From Kitasatospora kifunensis (GTDB lineage Bacteria; Actinomycetota; Actinomycetes; Streptomycetales; Streptomycetaceae), in assembly GCF_014203855.1 (NCBI RefSeq), contig NZ_JACHJV010000003.1:62001-126000 (forward strand): DNA of 64,000 nt, written 5' to 3'. Made by a program: the position numbers and the translations under genes. How positions within the stretch are numbered: the first letter of the stretch is position 1; each line of letters begins with the position of its first letter. The notes under the pieces are model-generated. The model worked only from the letters and a program-made list of their open reading frames with translations. It did no database searches and had not been told where the DNA came from. Positions 8,089 through 17,136 of the stretch are shown here, piece after piece.

Positions 8089-8346
8089 CTCGCGCCTCTG
8101 TCGTGGTGATTCCGGGTCCTATGCATGCCCGGAGGGGCGCGGGGGATTCGTCAGGTCGCCCTGACGGCGGAAGGGAATCCGTCGAGTGGCCGCGAGGCCG
8201 ACCCCACGCGCCGAGGGGCGTCAGCGCGCCTTGCGACCGAAAGTGACGCAGATCACAAGGATGCCTGCAAGATTCTTTGCCGGACCAGCCCCGCCCCGCG
8301 CCTGGAGGTGAAGCAAGCTCGTCTCGACCTTTGAAGGAGCGCCCCC

Positions 8347-9312
8347 ATGCAACCCGACAGTCCCTGCCAGCTGCCCGCGCACATGCCCGCCCCCGGCGCT
8401 GAAGCGGCGCGGTGCCCTGGAGGGATTCTCCGGACGCCAGCCCATGGTGGACGGATCCCTGACCGCAGTCCACGCTGCTCGGCTCGCTGCGATCCACCTC
8501 GCAAGCTCCGGCTGACGATCCTGGGCGCTGCGGGTGCGGGGGACGTGCGGGTCCCCGATGCCCTCGCCTTCGTGCGGCTGATGGTGACGAACACCCTTGC
8601 CAGCGGAGTGTGCGTCAATCGCGCCCGCACGGGGACCGGTAGCTCCATGCTCGGCGATCTCCTCCTGACCCTCGCCGAGTACCTCAACAAAGCCCGGCGC
8701 CCCGCAGCGCGCGCCGCGATCATGGCCGCCCTCAAAGCCCGCAACGCCGCCATCGAAGGCGACGCCCAAACAGTGGACGCGTTCAGCCGGGACTGGCTGG
8801 GCTTGTCGGACCCGGTGGGCTGGCGCACAGCGGTGGAGAACGCCCTGCTCGGCGACTGGGTAGATCATCTTGGCCGGGGAGTGCTACGCGACCCGGACCT
8901 CGCAAAGCTGCTGCGCCTGCACAGCAAGATCGAGCACCGATACCTGCAGCCGCTCTGGGAACGAAAGGTCCACGACCGCCGTCTGCGGCTGCTGCAAGAC
9001 CCGGTAGCCAATGGCCTGCTTCTGGCTGATCTCCTCACCGACCATCAACGCCCCGAAGATGTCGTCCTGGCCGCAGAACTCGCCGACAGCCGACTGTCCG
9101 CGGTGCTGCGCGGGCTCGCCCCGCAAGAGGCCGAAGTAGCCCTCGTGTGGGCGAGCGACCAGAGCGCCACCTGGCGCCAGGCAGCCGCCGCCGTCGGCCA
9201 CCCCGACCCGGAGGCCTTCGGTAACCGGGTGCGCCGAAAGCTCAAGAGCCTCGGCACCCGGCACACCCACCGGGCCCAGCAAGCTGCCGGCACAAGGGCA
9301 GGCTCCCGATGA
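8347..9312 (+). CDS. Hypothetical protein with a sigma-4-like helix-turn-helix end
   Basis: A 321-residue protein. AAGGAG lies 8 bp before the ATG at 8347; the first 90 residues are low in secondary structure, so a later start (MLGDLLLTLAEYLNKA) is possible. The centre is helical and charged (EHRYLQPLWERKVHDRRLRL). The last 70 residues (LRGLAPQEAEVALVWASDQS, then TWRQAAAAVGHPDPEAFGNR and VRRKLKSLG) have the spacing of sigma-factor region 4: a helix equivalent to 'L...er.vl.L', then a DNA-recognition helix. It overlaps the next gene by 4 bp. Transcription control is suggested, not shown. Confidence 0.6.
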   Translation: MQPDSPCQLPAHMPAPGAEAARCPGGILRTPAHGGRIPDRSPRCSARCDPPRKLRLTILGAAGAGDVRVPDALAFVRLMVTNTLASGVCVNRARTGTGSSMLGDLLLTLAEYLNKARRPAARAAIMAALKARNAAIEGDAQTVDAFSRDWLGLSDPVGWRTAVENALLGDWVDHLGRGVLRDPDLAKLLRLHSKIEHRYLQPLWERKVHDRRLRLLQDPVANGLLLADLLTDHQRPEDVVLAAELADSRLSAVLRGLAPQEAEVALVWASDQSATWRQAAAAVGHPDPEAFGNRVRRKLKSLGTRHTHRAQQAAGTRAGSR

Positions 9313-9533
9313 GCCACCGAACAGGCAACCGCCCGCAGGGGCGTGCATTCCTGGTCCGGATTCCCGCCGCGCCGACCTGTACCGCCGCCGTCGGGACGGG
9401 CTCCGCCGCCACGGCGCTGCTCTCCGGACGGGTGCCGGCCAACTCGCCATTGGTCTGGCCGCTGGTCGTCCTCGCCCTTGGCAGCATGGCCTACGACCTC
9501 GGAACCCGCGCTCTCCAGCGCACGGATCGCTGA
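9309..9533 (+). CDS. Small membrane protein coupled to the upstream gene
   Basis: A 74-residue protein whose ATG overlaps the preceding stop (ATGA at 9309-9312). Two hydrophobic stretches (TAAVGTGSAATALL and SPLVWPLVVLALGSMAYDL) suggest two membrane helices with a basic N-terminus inside. No family recognised. The overlap implies co-expression with the sigma-4-like protein, perhaps as a membrane partner (inference). Confidence 0.55.
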   Translation: MSHRTGNRPQGRAFLVRIPAAPTCTAAVGTGSAATALLSGRVPANSPLVWPLVVLALGSMAYDLGTRALQRTDR

Positions 9534-9851
9534 TCAAGCCGGTCGCACTCCTCCGGCCAGCCGAGCCGGTCTTGAGAGGTTTCCTCCTCGAATCCGGCCT
9601 CGGCGGTGTCGACTTCGCCGACCAGGCCATGAAGGCGGCGACTGCGGACGGCGAACGCCCCATCGGCCGGGGCTCGATGGGCACGGCCGCAGGTGGGGCG
9701 GGCCCGGGCCGGTCCTGGCGATCGGCACCCACCGGGACTGGAGAAGCGGCAGGGTCCGCGGCGAGCAGAACACGCTCCACGCCCGGGTCCAGCCGGACGT
9801 GGAGTGGATCAAGTCCTGGATCGGCTGCCCCGATGAGCTGACGAACCGCGT
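9534..9851. other. Stretch with a possible plus-strand gene remnant
   Basis: Two plus-strand frames look partly coding (LESGLGGVDFADQAMKAATA near 9590, and DVEWIKSWIGCPDELTNR ending near 9850) but in different frames and without a start. They may be a frameshifted remnant; no family recognised. Confidence 0.3.
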
Positions 9852-9879
9852 GCGCTGGGGCGGGTGTCCGCCCCAGCGC
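9852..9879 (-). terminator. Intrinsic terminator of the G1 peptidase gene
   Basis: A 12-bp perfect stem (GCGCTGGGGCGG at 9852-9863 with 9868-9879) and a GTGT loop, 8 bp past the minus-strand stop at 9888. Confidence 0.75.
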
Positions 9880-9887
9880 CGGTGCGG

Positions 9888-10601
9888 CTACTCCTGCAGG
9901 TAGGTCTCGCTGAAACTGGTGCCGCTGGAGCCGAGCGCGCTGGTGCGGGCCTCGTAGGCGCCGTTCGAGGGGTCCATCGCGACCGGGTTCGAAGAGCCGA
10001 GGGACTTGCCGTTGACGGTAGCCGAACTGAAGTTCAGCGTACCGAAGTTGGGGTAGGCCCCGGTCGGCGACTCGATGATCACCTCGGCGCTGGCCCGTTG
10101 CGCGGAAAGGGTCTTGCTGGTGCTGTAGGTCCAGCCCCGCGAGGAGTCGGTCAGCTTCAGGTTGTACTTGTTGCTCCCGGCGTAGGTCACCGACGCGTTG
10201 ATGACGTCCCCGGCCGACACCGGGTACGAACTCGTGCTCAGGTAGACCGGGTTCGCCGGGTACATCTCGTACCAGGCCTGGTCGACGGGGCTGCCGCTGG
10301 AGCAGTCGGTCGCCACGCCGGTCTGCTCCACGCTGGACGATCCGTACCCGTCGATACCGACCCAGGGGGCGTAGAGGTCGTTGGTGGAGTTGCAGGTCGC
10401 GCGCGCCTCGGTCCAGGTCGCCGAGACCGAGGTGAAGCCGCTGCCGGTAGCGGCGTAGCCGCCCCAGTTGTAGCCGTTGATGTTGTAGCTCAGGGGGCGG
10501 AACGCCAGGTGCTGGGCTGCCGCCGCGGTGGTCGGCGCGACGGGGGCGAGAGCGGTGGCCGCTGCCGCGAGGGTGGCGACGCGTATCAGGAACTTGCGCA
10601 T
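9888..10601 (-). CDS. Secreted G1-family (eqolisin, glutamic) endopeptidase
   Basis: A 237-residue exported acid protease. The signal peptide MRKFLIRVATLAAAATALAP is followed by a short spacer and the G1 fold. Signatures: NWGGYAA (residues 45-51), YAPWVGIDGYGSSSVEQTG with the catalytic Gln93, YEMYPANPVYL, and ASAEVIIESP carrying the catalytic Glu (E173 or E177). G1 enzymes use a Gln/Glu dyad and work at acid pH outside the cell. The upstream frame is longer, but MRKF gives the signal peptide and has a Shine-Dalgarno stretch (GGAGG). A second copy is encoded at 18583-19308. Confidence 0.88.
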   Translation of the reverse strand: MRKFLIRVATLAAAATALAPVAPTTAAAAQHLAFRPLSYNINGYNWGGYAATGSGFTSVSATWTEARATCNSTNDLYAPWVGIDGYGSSSVEQTGVATDCSSGSPVDQAWYEMYPANPVYLSTSSYPVSAGDVINASVTYAGSNKYNLKLTDSSRGWTYSTSKTLSAQRASAEVIIESPTGAYPNFGTLNFSSATVNGKSLGSSNPVAMDPSNGAYEARTSALGSSGTSFSETYLQE

Positions 10602-11064
10602 GCTGGCTCCTCCGTGGGGGGACGAACAGGACGCTCGCGAGCCCGCCCGAGCCTTGTGGGGGGGCTTTGGGGGGGCAGTACAGAGTGACTGATTGTCATG
10701 CGCTGGGCAAGAGTCTGGACGCTTCGGATTTCCCATGAATTCATCGGCCCGGCAACAGACCTGACGACCGTTCCGCAGGATCAGCAACGCCGCCGCTGAG
10801 AGGGGCCGACCCCGTGCAGCCACGTGGAGACGACGCTGAAAGAGAAGCGAGTGCCCGGCCCGCTACGCGCTGTCGCCGTTCGGGTGGGCCTTGCCCGACG
10901 CGGCACCGGTGTGACCACCGTCGGCCCGCTGACGAGGGCGAGGGCCACTTGCTGATCGACCGTCACTTGGACGACGCACTTCTTCCGCTGGAACAGGGGG
11001 GTGGCCTGCCCCTGCTCGGCGTCGATCCGGTATCCGGTGGCGGTTGTACGCTGCCCCAGGCCGC
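10602..11064. other. 463-bp intergenic stretch
   Basis: It holds the promoter side of the G1 peptidase gene (a G-rich GGGGGGGCTTTGGGGGGGC tract near 10658-10676) and no convincing gene. A minus-strand frame near 10940-11050 (YRIDAEQGQATPLFQRKKCV) reads like a protein scrap but has no start and no family. Confidence 0.4.
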
Positions 11065-11682
11065 CTACGGCTTGGCGGGAGCGCTGCTGCCCTGGGCCCG
11101 GATCGCGTCGCCGAATCGCCACGCCTCGATGTCGCGGTACCGGATCGGCCCAGGGCCACGGCCGATGTTGCTGCCGACCAGGTGGAGACGCTCGGCCTTC
11201 CACGGCCGGCCCACGAACCCGGTGAGCTCGGCCGCGGCCTGCGGCACGCTGGTGGGATCGTCGCGCCGGGAGCGTGCCAGCGTCAGATGGGGGCGCAGCG
11301 TGCGGTCCTTGAAGTCGATCCCGCAGGACCTGACCAGCTCCCGGACATCGGCAGCGAGCAGATGCAGTCCCTCCAGGTCCCCGCCGATCCCGCTCCACAG
11401 CAGTCGCTCGTCGAAGTGGCCGCCACCGCGCAGGCCCAGCTGCAGGGCGGGGTGCGACGCCGCCCGGTCGGCCAGCACCGACCGCAGCAGCGGCACTGTC
11501 GTCAAGGGCAGTTCACCGAGGAACGCCAAGGTGATGTGCCAGTCCTCGATCCGGTTCCACCTCAGCCGCGGGTACCTGGCGTAAGCGGGCCGCAGAACCC
11601 GGGCCAGCTCGTCCTTCGCGGCGTCCGGCGGGGCCAACGCCACGAAGACACGCAGGGTCAAGGGCTCAGGGTGATCGTCCAC
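11065..11682 (-). CDS. thpR: RNA 2',3'-cyclic phosphodiesterase (2H superfamily)
   Basis: A 205-residue 2H phosphoesterase that opens 2',3'-cyclic phosphate ends of RNA. Both catalytic HxT motifs are present: HIT at residues 49-51 (EDWHITLAFLGEL) and HLT at 133-135 (LRPHLTLARSR). The start RVFVALAPPDAAKDELARVL is the usual first strand and helix. Length is near the family norm of 180-200. It stands alone; no RNA ligase is next to it. Confidence 0.9.
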   Translation of the reverse strand: MDDHPEPLTLRVFVALAPPDAAKDELARVLRPAYARYPRLRWNRIEDWHITLAFLGELPLTTVPLLRSVLADRAASHPALQLGLRGGGHFDERLLWSGIGGDLEGLHLLAADVRELVRSCGIDFKDRTLRPHLTLARSRRDDPTSVPQAAAELTGFVGRPWKAERLHLVGSNIGRGPGPIRYRDIEAWRFGDAIRAQGSSAPAKP

Positions 11683-11699
11683 CAGGGATTTCTAGCACC

Positions 11700-11957
11700 T
11701 CACCAACACCCCCGGCCACCAGCACCGACACCCGGCACCCGGCACGGGTTGGGCCCGCCCTCCGGGAAGCCGCCCACCAGGCCAAGGACATCCATGGTGC
11801 CGCCCCTGAGCCAGGGGCCGCCGCTGGTGCCGTCACCGAGCGGAGTGGACGCACCGGTGTACCACTGGATGCTGTGCGCCTTGTTGTTCTTGAGCCCCCA
11901 GGACCGGTCATTGGCGTAGTCGGGGTAGAAGGCCAGGCTCTGCGCGGTCAGCACCAC
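11700..11957 (-). pseudogene. Trypsin-like serine protease, truncated at both ends
   Basis: The 85 residues include LGDGTSGGPWLRGGTMDVLG, the region around the nucleophile Ser of S1 proteases (GDSGGP-type, here GTSGGP), preceded by WGLKNNKAHSIQWYTGAS. The signal peptide and the His and Asp catalytic residues are missing. The reading after FPEGGPNP turns into low-complexity Gly/Pro, as if frameshifted. It is therefore a remnant of an exported V8-like protease. Confidence 0.65.
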
Positions 11958-12054
11958 CGATCAGCCCTCCGCAGCGCCCGCGGTGACGCCGTATTATCTC
12001 CGCTGCTGCACACTTGAGCCCCGACATCGCCCATGTGCAGGGAGGAAATCCGCC

Positions 12055-13071
12055 GTGAAACCGCACCGCCGCCTGATCTCCCCTCGCCGCTGGACCCCAC
12101 CACCGGCTGCCCCCGAGCACGGCGGCACGGACGGCACGAGCCGCTTCCGGATCGCCCGCCGCCTCGCGACCGGCGGGCACGGACCCGAGGACGTGATATT
12201 CGACCGACAGGGCGGTCTGCTCACCGGACTCGCCGATGGGAGCATCGTCCGCCTCGACCCCGTGACCGGGGCCCGCACCGTGCTGGGCAACACCGGAGGC
12301 CGCCCGCTGGGACTCGAGCCCTGCGCCGACGCGAGCGTGCTGGTCTGCGACCACGACCGGGGCTTGCTGCGGGTCGGCCCCGACGGGTCCGTGCGGGTCC
12401 TCGTGGACGAGGTCGCCGGCAGCCCGCTCACCTTCACCAGCAATGTGGTCGAAGGTCCTGACGGAACCATCTGGTTCACCGTCTCCACACGGCGCTGGGA
12501 TCTCGAGCACTACCTCGGCGACATCATCGAACACTCCTGCACTGGCATGCTGGTCCGCCTCGACGTGGACGGCACGGTGACCGTGCTGCTCGACGACCTC
12601 AAGTTCGCCAACGGCCTCGTGCTCGCTCCCGACGCCTCGCACCTGCTGGTCGCCGAGACCGGCGGATACCGGGTGAGCCGGTACTGGCTCACCGGCCACC
12701 GGGCCGCAACCGTGGAGCCGTTCGCCGACAACCTGACCGGGCTCCCCGACAACATGAGTCTGGGCAGCGACGGCCTCCTGTGGGTCTCGGTCGCCGCCCC
12801 GCGCAACGCCCTGCTCGACAAGCTGCTGCCACTTGCGGGACTCTGGCGGATCCTGTTGTGGAACCTCCCCGAGGCCGTCCGCCCCAAGCCGACACCCCTG
12901 GCCCAGGTGATGGCCTTCGACCTCGACGGCCGCCTCGTCCACGACCTGCGGGCGAGCGACGGGTCCTACAGCCTCGTGACCAGCGTCGCCGAGCACAACG
13001 GGACCGTCGTGGCGGGCAGTCTGCACGAGAGCGACATCGTCGTGCTGGACCTGGCCTCACACGACTCCTGA
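12055..13071 (+). CDS. SMP-30/gluconolactonase-like (strictosidine synthase-type) beta-propeller hydrolase
   Basis: A 338-residue six-bladed propeller protein. Repeats with the 'GPEDV.FD..G.L..GL.DG.I.R.D' pattern are clear at the N-terminus (GGHGPEDVIFDRQGGLLTGL). Ca-binding and active-site positions are suggested by FTSNVVEGPDGTIWFTVS (Asn and Asp) and LKFANGLVLAPDASHLLVAE (N-G-L-x-L-x-x-D, the strictosidine-synthase motif). GGAGG at 12041 sits 9 bp before the GTG at 12055, preferred over an upstream ATG. No signal peptide. Likely a lactonase or esterase; substrate unknown. Confidence 0.85.
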   Translation: MKPHRRLISPRRWTPPPAAPEHGGTDGTSRFRIARRLATGGHGPEDVIFDRQGGLLTGLADGSIVRLDPVTGARTVLGNTGGRPLGLEPCADASVLVCDHDRGLLRVGPDGSVRVLVDEVAGSPLTFTSNVVEGPDGTIWFTVSTRRWDLEHYLGDIIEHSCTGMLVRLDVDGTVTVLLDDLKFANGLVLAPDASHLLVAETGGYRVSRYWLTGHRAATVEPFADNLTGLPDNMSLGSDGLLWVSVAAPRNALLDKLLPLAGLWRILLWNLPEAVRPKPTPLAQVMAFDLDGRLVHDLRASDGSYSLVTSVAEHNGTVVAGSLHESDIVVLDLASHDS

Positions 13072-13128
13072 CCGAACAGGGCACACCCGTCCAGGCGAGG
13101 CCGACGCCGGGATTCGTCATCTGTCGGG

Positions 13129-13686
13129 TCAGGTCCAACCAGTGGTCTTGAGAACGGCGGAAGCAACGTCCGGGAGCGGTACGTAGGTCGTGTCGATGGT
13201 GAAGTCCGCGATGCCGGCCTGATCGAGGATCCGGTGGAGCTGGCCGGCGCGTTCCAGGTGCCAGGGCAGGGACTCGGGGTCATTGTCGGCTTCATGGCGG
13301 CGCCTGAGTCGGCCGTGTACGACAGGAAGGTCCGCCGTCAGGCGGCACACCCTGAGCGGCATGCCGATCGCGGCCTGGTAGCCGTCGCGGGCGGCCGTGT
13401 TTTCGGCCACCCCGGCCAGAACGAACCGCCGTACACCGGCGTCGAGGTAGTTGGCGGTCAGGGCGCGCAGATTGCGCAGCAGCAGACCGAAGTTGAACGG
13501 GTCGTCTTCAGGGGCGGGCCACGACTGGCAGAGGCGGTCCAGGTCCAGGATCACGTGCGGCACACCAGCGTCAGAGAGAAGATCGCCCAGCAGATCGGCG
13601 GCCGAAGTCTTGCCGACGCCGACGGTACCGGTGATCAGCAGCGCACGCGGCTCTGCCCCGTTCGCATGGTCGTGGTGGTTCATCAC
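13129..13686 (-). CDS. P-loop nucleotide kinase-like ATPase
   Basis: A 185-residue AAA_33/adenylate-kinase-like protein. Walker A is GTVGVGKTSAADLL (residues 20-33), directly after the hydrophobic strand ALLIT. A Walker-B-like strand and acidic residues follow in HVILDLDRLC. The lid-like segment RLTADLPVVHGRLRRRHEAD resembles kinases that phosphorylate small molecules or RNA ends. It is convergent with the propeller gene, with 57 bp between stops. Substrate unknown. Confidence 0.8.
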   Translation of the reverse strand: MMNHHDHANGAEPRALLITGTVGVGKTSAADLLGDLLSDAGVPHVILDLDRLCQSWPAPEDDPFNFGLLLRNLRALTANYLDAGVRRFVLAGVAENTAARDGYQAAIGMPLRVCRLTADLPVVHGRLRRRHEADNDPESLPWHLERAGQLHRILDQAGIADFTIDTTYVPLPDVASAVLKTTGWT

Positions 13687-13947
13687 TGCCCGCCCTGCTT
13701 CTTATGCCCTCGGCCGATCTGCGCATTATGGCCGGGATGACGGATACGAGCACCAAGTTTTCAGCACGCCCACCCAGAAAACTCGGTGTCCGGACTCAGC
13801 GCAGCGATGCCGTGGTGACAGTAGGCAACTGCAGGCGGAAACGGGTGCGGCTCGCAGGCGGGCTGACGGCCTTTGAGGGTCAACCGTTAGAAAACGCCCA
13901 TGCTGCCCTCACGCTGCGCAAAGCAGCGCTGTCTAGCGTCATCGAGC

Positions 13948-14997
13948 ATGACGATGCGAAGTGTCTCCTTGACCCGGTGGCTGACACCCGTCAGCGTCCT
14001 CGCCGCCGCGGCGATCATCTCCGTGCCGTTGCAAGGGCATTCCAGTGCTGCCACGAGTTACCCGAGAATGTCTGCCATGGCCGACGCAACCTCCTCCCCT
14101 GCCCCCTCAGGCCCCACCGTGTCCACGAGCCCATCCGTGCCGACAAGGCCCTCCACCGAGCCGTCGACGCAGCCATCGGCGAAGCCCTCGCCCAGCGCCC
14201 CGCCCAGCGCCTCGGCCAGCCCAACCGCCCCCTCCGCCCCCTCCGCCCCGGTCACCCCGGTCACCCCGGTCACCCCGGTCACCCCGGTCGCCGACGCCGC
14301 GCTGAGCAACGCCGTCGCCCAGGCGAAGGGCGCAGTCTCGGTCTCGGTCACCGATCTGGGCACGGGTCAGTCGCTCACCTACGGCGCACCCGGGCACGGC
14401 TTCGCCACGGCGAGCATCGTCAAGGTGGACATCCTGTCGGCTCTGCTGCTCCAGGCCCAGGACCAGGGCACCCCGCTGACCGCTTCGCAGCAGAGCCTCG
14501 CCACCGCGATGATCGAGAACAGCGACAACGACTCCGCCACCGCCCTGTGGAACGAGATCGGCCAGGACAGCGGTCTGAACGCCGCGAACAAGCGGTTCGG
14601 GCTGACCGCCACCTCGGGCGGCACGGACGGCTACTGGGGCCTCACTTCCACGACAGCCGACGACCAGGTGCGGCTGCTGCGCCAGGTCTTCAGCAGCGAC
14701 TCGCTGCTCTCCTCCACCTCGCGCAGCTACCTGCAGGGGCTGCTCGGCCAGGTGGAGAGCGACCAGCGCTGGGGGGTGAGCGCGGCGGCCAGCGGCAGCG
14801 ACTACGCGGTGAAGAACGGCTGGCTGCCGCGGTCGGACACCGGCCTGTGGGTGATCAACAGCATCGGGATGGTCGAGCGCAACGGGCACGAACTGCTGAT
14901 CGCGGTGGTCTCGGACGGCAATCCGGACGAGTCCAGCGGGATCTCCCTGGTGCAGTCGGTGGCCCAGGCAGCCGCCGCCTCACTGAACGGGAGCTGA
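13948..14997 (+). CDS. Exported serine hydrolase of the class A beta-lactamase/PBP fold
   Basis: A 349-residue protein with a signal peptide (MTMRSVSLTRWLTPVSVLAA), then a long Ser/Pro/Thr-rich spacer (residues 35-115) and a beta-lactamase-like domain. All three active-site elements are visible: SIVK (S156-K159), SDN (192-194) and KNG (289-291, replacing KTG). The Glu166 region of true class A lactamases is not obvious, so a wall-related peptidase or esterase is as likely. The spacer would carry the domain through the cell wall. An in-frame ATG at 13900 gives a poorer signal peptide. A strong bidirectional terminator follows. Confidence 0.82.
   Translation: MTMRSVSLTRWLTPVSVLAAAAIISVPLQGHSSAATSYPRMSAMADATSSPAPSGPTVSTSPSVPTRPSTEPSTQPSAKPSPSAPPSASASPTAPSAPSAPVTPVTPVTPVTPVADAALSNAVAQAKGAVSVSVTDLGTGQSLTYGAPGHGFATASIVKVDILSALLLQAQDQGTPLTASQQSLATAMIENSDNDSATALWNEIGQDSGLNAANKRFGLTATSGGTDGYWGLTSTTADDQVRLLRQVFSSDSLLSSTSRSYLQGLLGQVESDQRWGVSAAASGSDYAVKNGWLPRSDTGLWVINSIGMVERNGHELLIAVVSDGNPDESSGISLVQSVAQAAAASLNGS
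14251..14286 (+). repeat. Four 9-bp tandem repeats coding for (VTP)4
   Basis: GTCACCCCG occurs four times head to tail inside the spacer of the serine hydrolase gene. The unit is a multiple of three, so copy number can change without breaking the frame. Confidence 0.9.
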
Positions 14998-15033
14998 CGC
15001 CGGGCTCGGCGACGGCTGCCCCGGGGCCAAGGG

Positions 15034-15076
15034 GTAGCTCCATCCGTCGCGGGCAGCCCGCGACGGATGGAGCTAC
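15034..15076. terminator. Bidirectional terminator with 20-bp perfect stem
   Basis: GTAGCTCCATCCGTCGCGGG (15034-15053) pairs fully with 15057-15076 round a CAG loop. It lies between two convergent genes (stops at 14997 and 15134) and would terminate both. Confidence 0.88.
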
Positions 15077-15133
15077 TTCGAGTCCGCGGTCCTGCGGACC
15101 GGACGGATGGGCGGCAACCCGGCCCTGCCGGCC

Positions 15134-16819
15134 TCAGGTCGCGGAGAAGGTGAACCAGTGGACGTTGACGAAGTCGGAGGTCGAGCCGATGAAGGTCAGG
15201 TAGACGTCGTGCACCCCCGTGGCGGTGCCCGTCAGGTTGATCGGGACGGTCTGCCAGGACTGCCAGCCGCCGGTGCTGGCGAGGTCGATCTCGGCGATCT
15301 TGGTTCCGGTCGGACTGTCCAGTCGCACCTCGACCCCGCCGCTGATCCCGGCCGCCGCGCCGCAGGCCAGGCGGGCCAGGAACTGCCGGGGCGAGGTCGC
15401 ACCGAAGTCGAGTCCGGTGTAGCCGAGCCAGCACCCGGCGTGGATCCAGCCGACGTCCTGGCCGCCCCCGATGTCCGAACACGCCTCGGTCTGGGTGCCG
15501 TTGTGAGAGGTGCAGGACGACGCCTGGATGGTGCCGTAGGCGCTGACCGTGGAGCCGGCGCCACCACCACCGGACCCGCCGGACCCGCCGGACCCGCCAC
15601 CGAACGTGACGGTCCATGAGGTGGGCGCCGGGTCCTGGAGGTGGCCGTCGACCGGCGCACTGCCCGTCGGACCCACGTCGTCGTAGGGGAACGCGTACCC
15701 GATACTGGCGTTGGCGTGCACCAGGCGGGCGTAGTGGTTGGTGATCGCGTCCTGGTAGTACTGACCTGCCGTCACCCCGCTGGGCTGCTGGGTGCCGCCG
15801 GACAGCAGCAGCGTGCTGCGGTTGAGCGCGGCGGACAGGCGGGCGGCGACCGCGCTGCGGGCGTCGCCGCCGGAGTTGTAGAGCGGACCAGTGGCGCAGC
15901 TGAAGATGTCGTCCGTGCTCGGTTTGGTGAACGCCACCCCGTCGGTGTCCAGGCCGGTGAAGGTGAGGACGCCGTTGCTGACGGTGCCGCTGAACGAGCC
16001 GAAGGCCGGGTTCTGGGTGTCGACGGTCAGCGGCGTGGACTGGAAGCGGGACCAGACCTGGTCCACGTAGGGGCTGAAGTAGCTGCCGAAGGAGATCGGC
16101 GAGTGGGTGGGGGCGAGCACGCGCAGGACGTTTCCGCTGCCGTCTTGCACCACCAGTTGGTCCCAGGGCGCACCATCGATGGCATGCTGCGACACCAGTC
16201 CGCTCGCGAGGGCGCCCAGGGCCCCGGCGGGCAGCGGGCTGACCACCTGGCTGCCGGCCGCGCCGGTGCTCGCCATCGAGATGGGGGCGGCGACCAGGTC
16301 GACGTAGCTGATGTTGGCGTAGAGGTTGGCGGAGTTCCAGGTGAACTCGCAGAACGACCAGTCGGTCAGCCAGTTGGGGTCACTGGTGCTGAAACCGGGC
16401 TCCACCAGGCCGGGTTGGCCGCCGCCCACGGCCGGGTTCACGAAAAACTGGATCTTGTTGCCGGCGCTGAACCAGACCCGGCCGCCGCTGAGGTACTGCG
16501 ACAGTGTGAGAGCCACGCCCGCACCGCCCGAAGGTCCCAGCGGTATGGAGAAGTCGGGCACGGGCGTCAGGTTGGCGGCGGGATCGGCCAGCGCCTGGAA
16601 CACGCCGTCGGGGCCGACGAACCCGGGGCGGTTCGAGCTGTCCGCCCCGGTGATGTAGGCGTAGACCGTGTCGCTGCCGGAGGTGTTGCGCAGCGTCAGC
16701 GGCAGGGTGGGGCCGGCGGCGGTGGCGACCGCGTCGAGTTCGGAGCTGAGCAGTGGGGCACCGAGCAGGGCGGCGGTGGCCGTCCCCGTGGCAGTGAGCA
16801 GCGTGCGACGCGAGATCAT
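15134..16819 (-). CDS. Tat-exported GH64 beta-1,3-glucanase with C-terminal carbohydrate-binding domain
   Basis: A 561-residue enzyme predicted to cut beta-1,3-glucan outside the cell. A twin-arginine signal (SRRTLLTATGTATAALLGAP) is followed by a thaumatin-like/GH64 catalytic region of about 370 residues: TLRNTSGSDTVYAYITG, GGRVWFSAGNKIQFFVNP, DWSFCEFTWNSANLYANIS with acidic residues expected at the active site, and FSPYVDQVWSRFQSTPL. A Gly/Ser linker (about 404-421) leads to a 140-residue beta-sandwich with ASTGGWQSWQTVPINL and GVHDVYLTF, typical of CBM6. A likely target is fungal cell wall. Single gene. Confidence 0.9.
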   Translation of the reverse strand: MISRRTLLTATGTATAALLGAPLLSSELDAVATAAGPTLPLTLRNTSGSDTVYAYITGADSSNRPGFVGPDGVFQALADPAANLTPVPDFSIPLGPSGGAGVALTLSQYLSGGRVWFSAGNKIQFFVNPAVGGGQPGLVEPGFSTSDPNWLTDWSFCEFTWNSANLYANISYVDLVAAPISMASTGAAGSQVVSPLPAGALGALASGLVSQHAIDGAPWDQLVVQDGSGNVLRVLAPTHSPISFGSYFSPYVDQVWSRFQSTPLTVDTQNPAFGSFSGTVSNGVLTFTGLDTDGVAFTKPSTDDIFSCATGPLYNSGGDARSAVAARLSAALNRSTLLLSGGTQQPSGVTAGQYYQDAITNHYARLVHANASIGYAFPYDDVGPTGSAPVDGHLQDPAPTSWTVTFGGGSGGSGGSGGGGAGSTVSAYGTIQASSCTSHNGTQTEACSDIGGGQDVGWIHAGCWLGYTGLDFGATSPRQFLARLACGAAAGISGGVEVRLDSPTGTKIAEIDLASTGGWQSWQTVPINLTGTATGVHDVYLTFIGSTSDFVNVHWFTFSAT

Positions 16820-17136
16820 CTGATGTCCCGTCCGGAGCAGGAACGACGTGGGGGGCGACGACGGAGGCCGGCCGTCGCGGTTGCTGCAGCGGCGTTCAAT
16901 ATGGCCCGGTGGCCCAGACCAGTCAAGTACAAGAACTGAAGATCTGTCAGGGGGACGGCGGTCCAGGCTTCAATTGTTTGAAGTGTCATGCTCGCCGAGG
17001 GCGGGTCGGCGGCGGTCAGTGTGCAGCGGTCGGCACGGGGCGGGGCGGCAGGGAGGGGCTGCGCGGCTCGTCCCGGTCCTGACCGCGCTGTGCCTGAAGC
17101 ACCGCCACCTCGTCCCCTGAACAGCCGCTGCCTTGG
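16820..17136. other. 317-bp intergenic stretch upstream of the glucanase gene
   Basis: No gene is seen. It contains the glucanase promoter side and one inverted repeat, CTTCAA-TTGT-TTGAAG at 16968-16983, which could be a regulator site. Confidence 0.45.

Noticed and set aside
10781..11398. Minus-strand frame overlapping the cyclic phosphodiesterase gene
   Set aside because: Most of it overlaps the thpR reading frame; the free end (residues near 10940-11050) looks partly protein-like but has no start and no family.
13704..15203. Long plus-strand frame of about 500 residues across the serine hydrolase gene
   Set aside because: It is Arg/Pro/Gly-rich and lies in another frame of a gene with a signal peptide and full SxxK/SDN/KNG motifs; a GC-bias shadow.
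15641..16939. Plus-strand frame opposite the GH64 glucanase gene
   Set aside because: Gly/Val/Arg-rich antisense shadow with no domain; the minus strand encodes a recognised enzyme with Tat signal.
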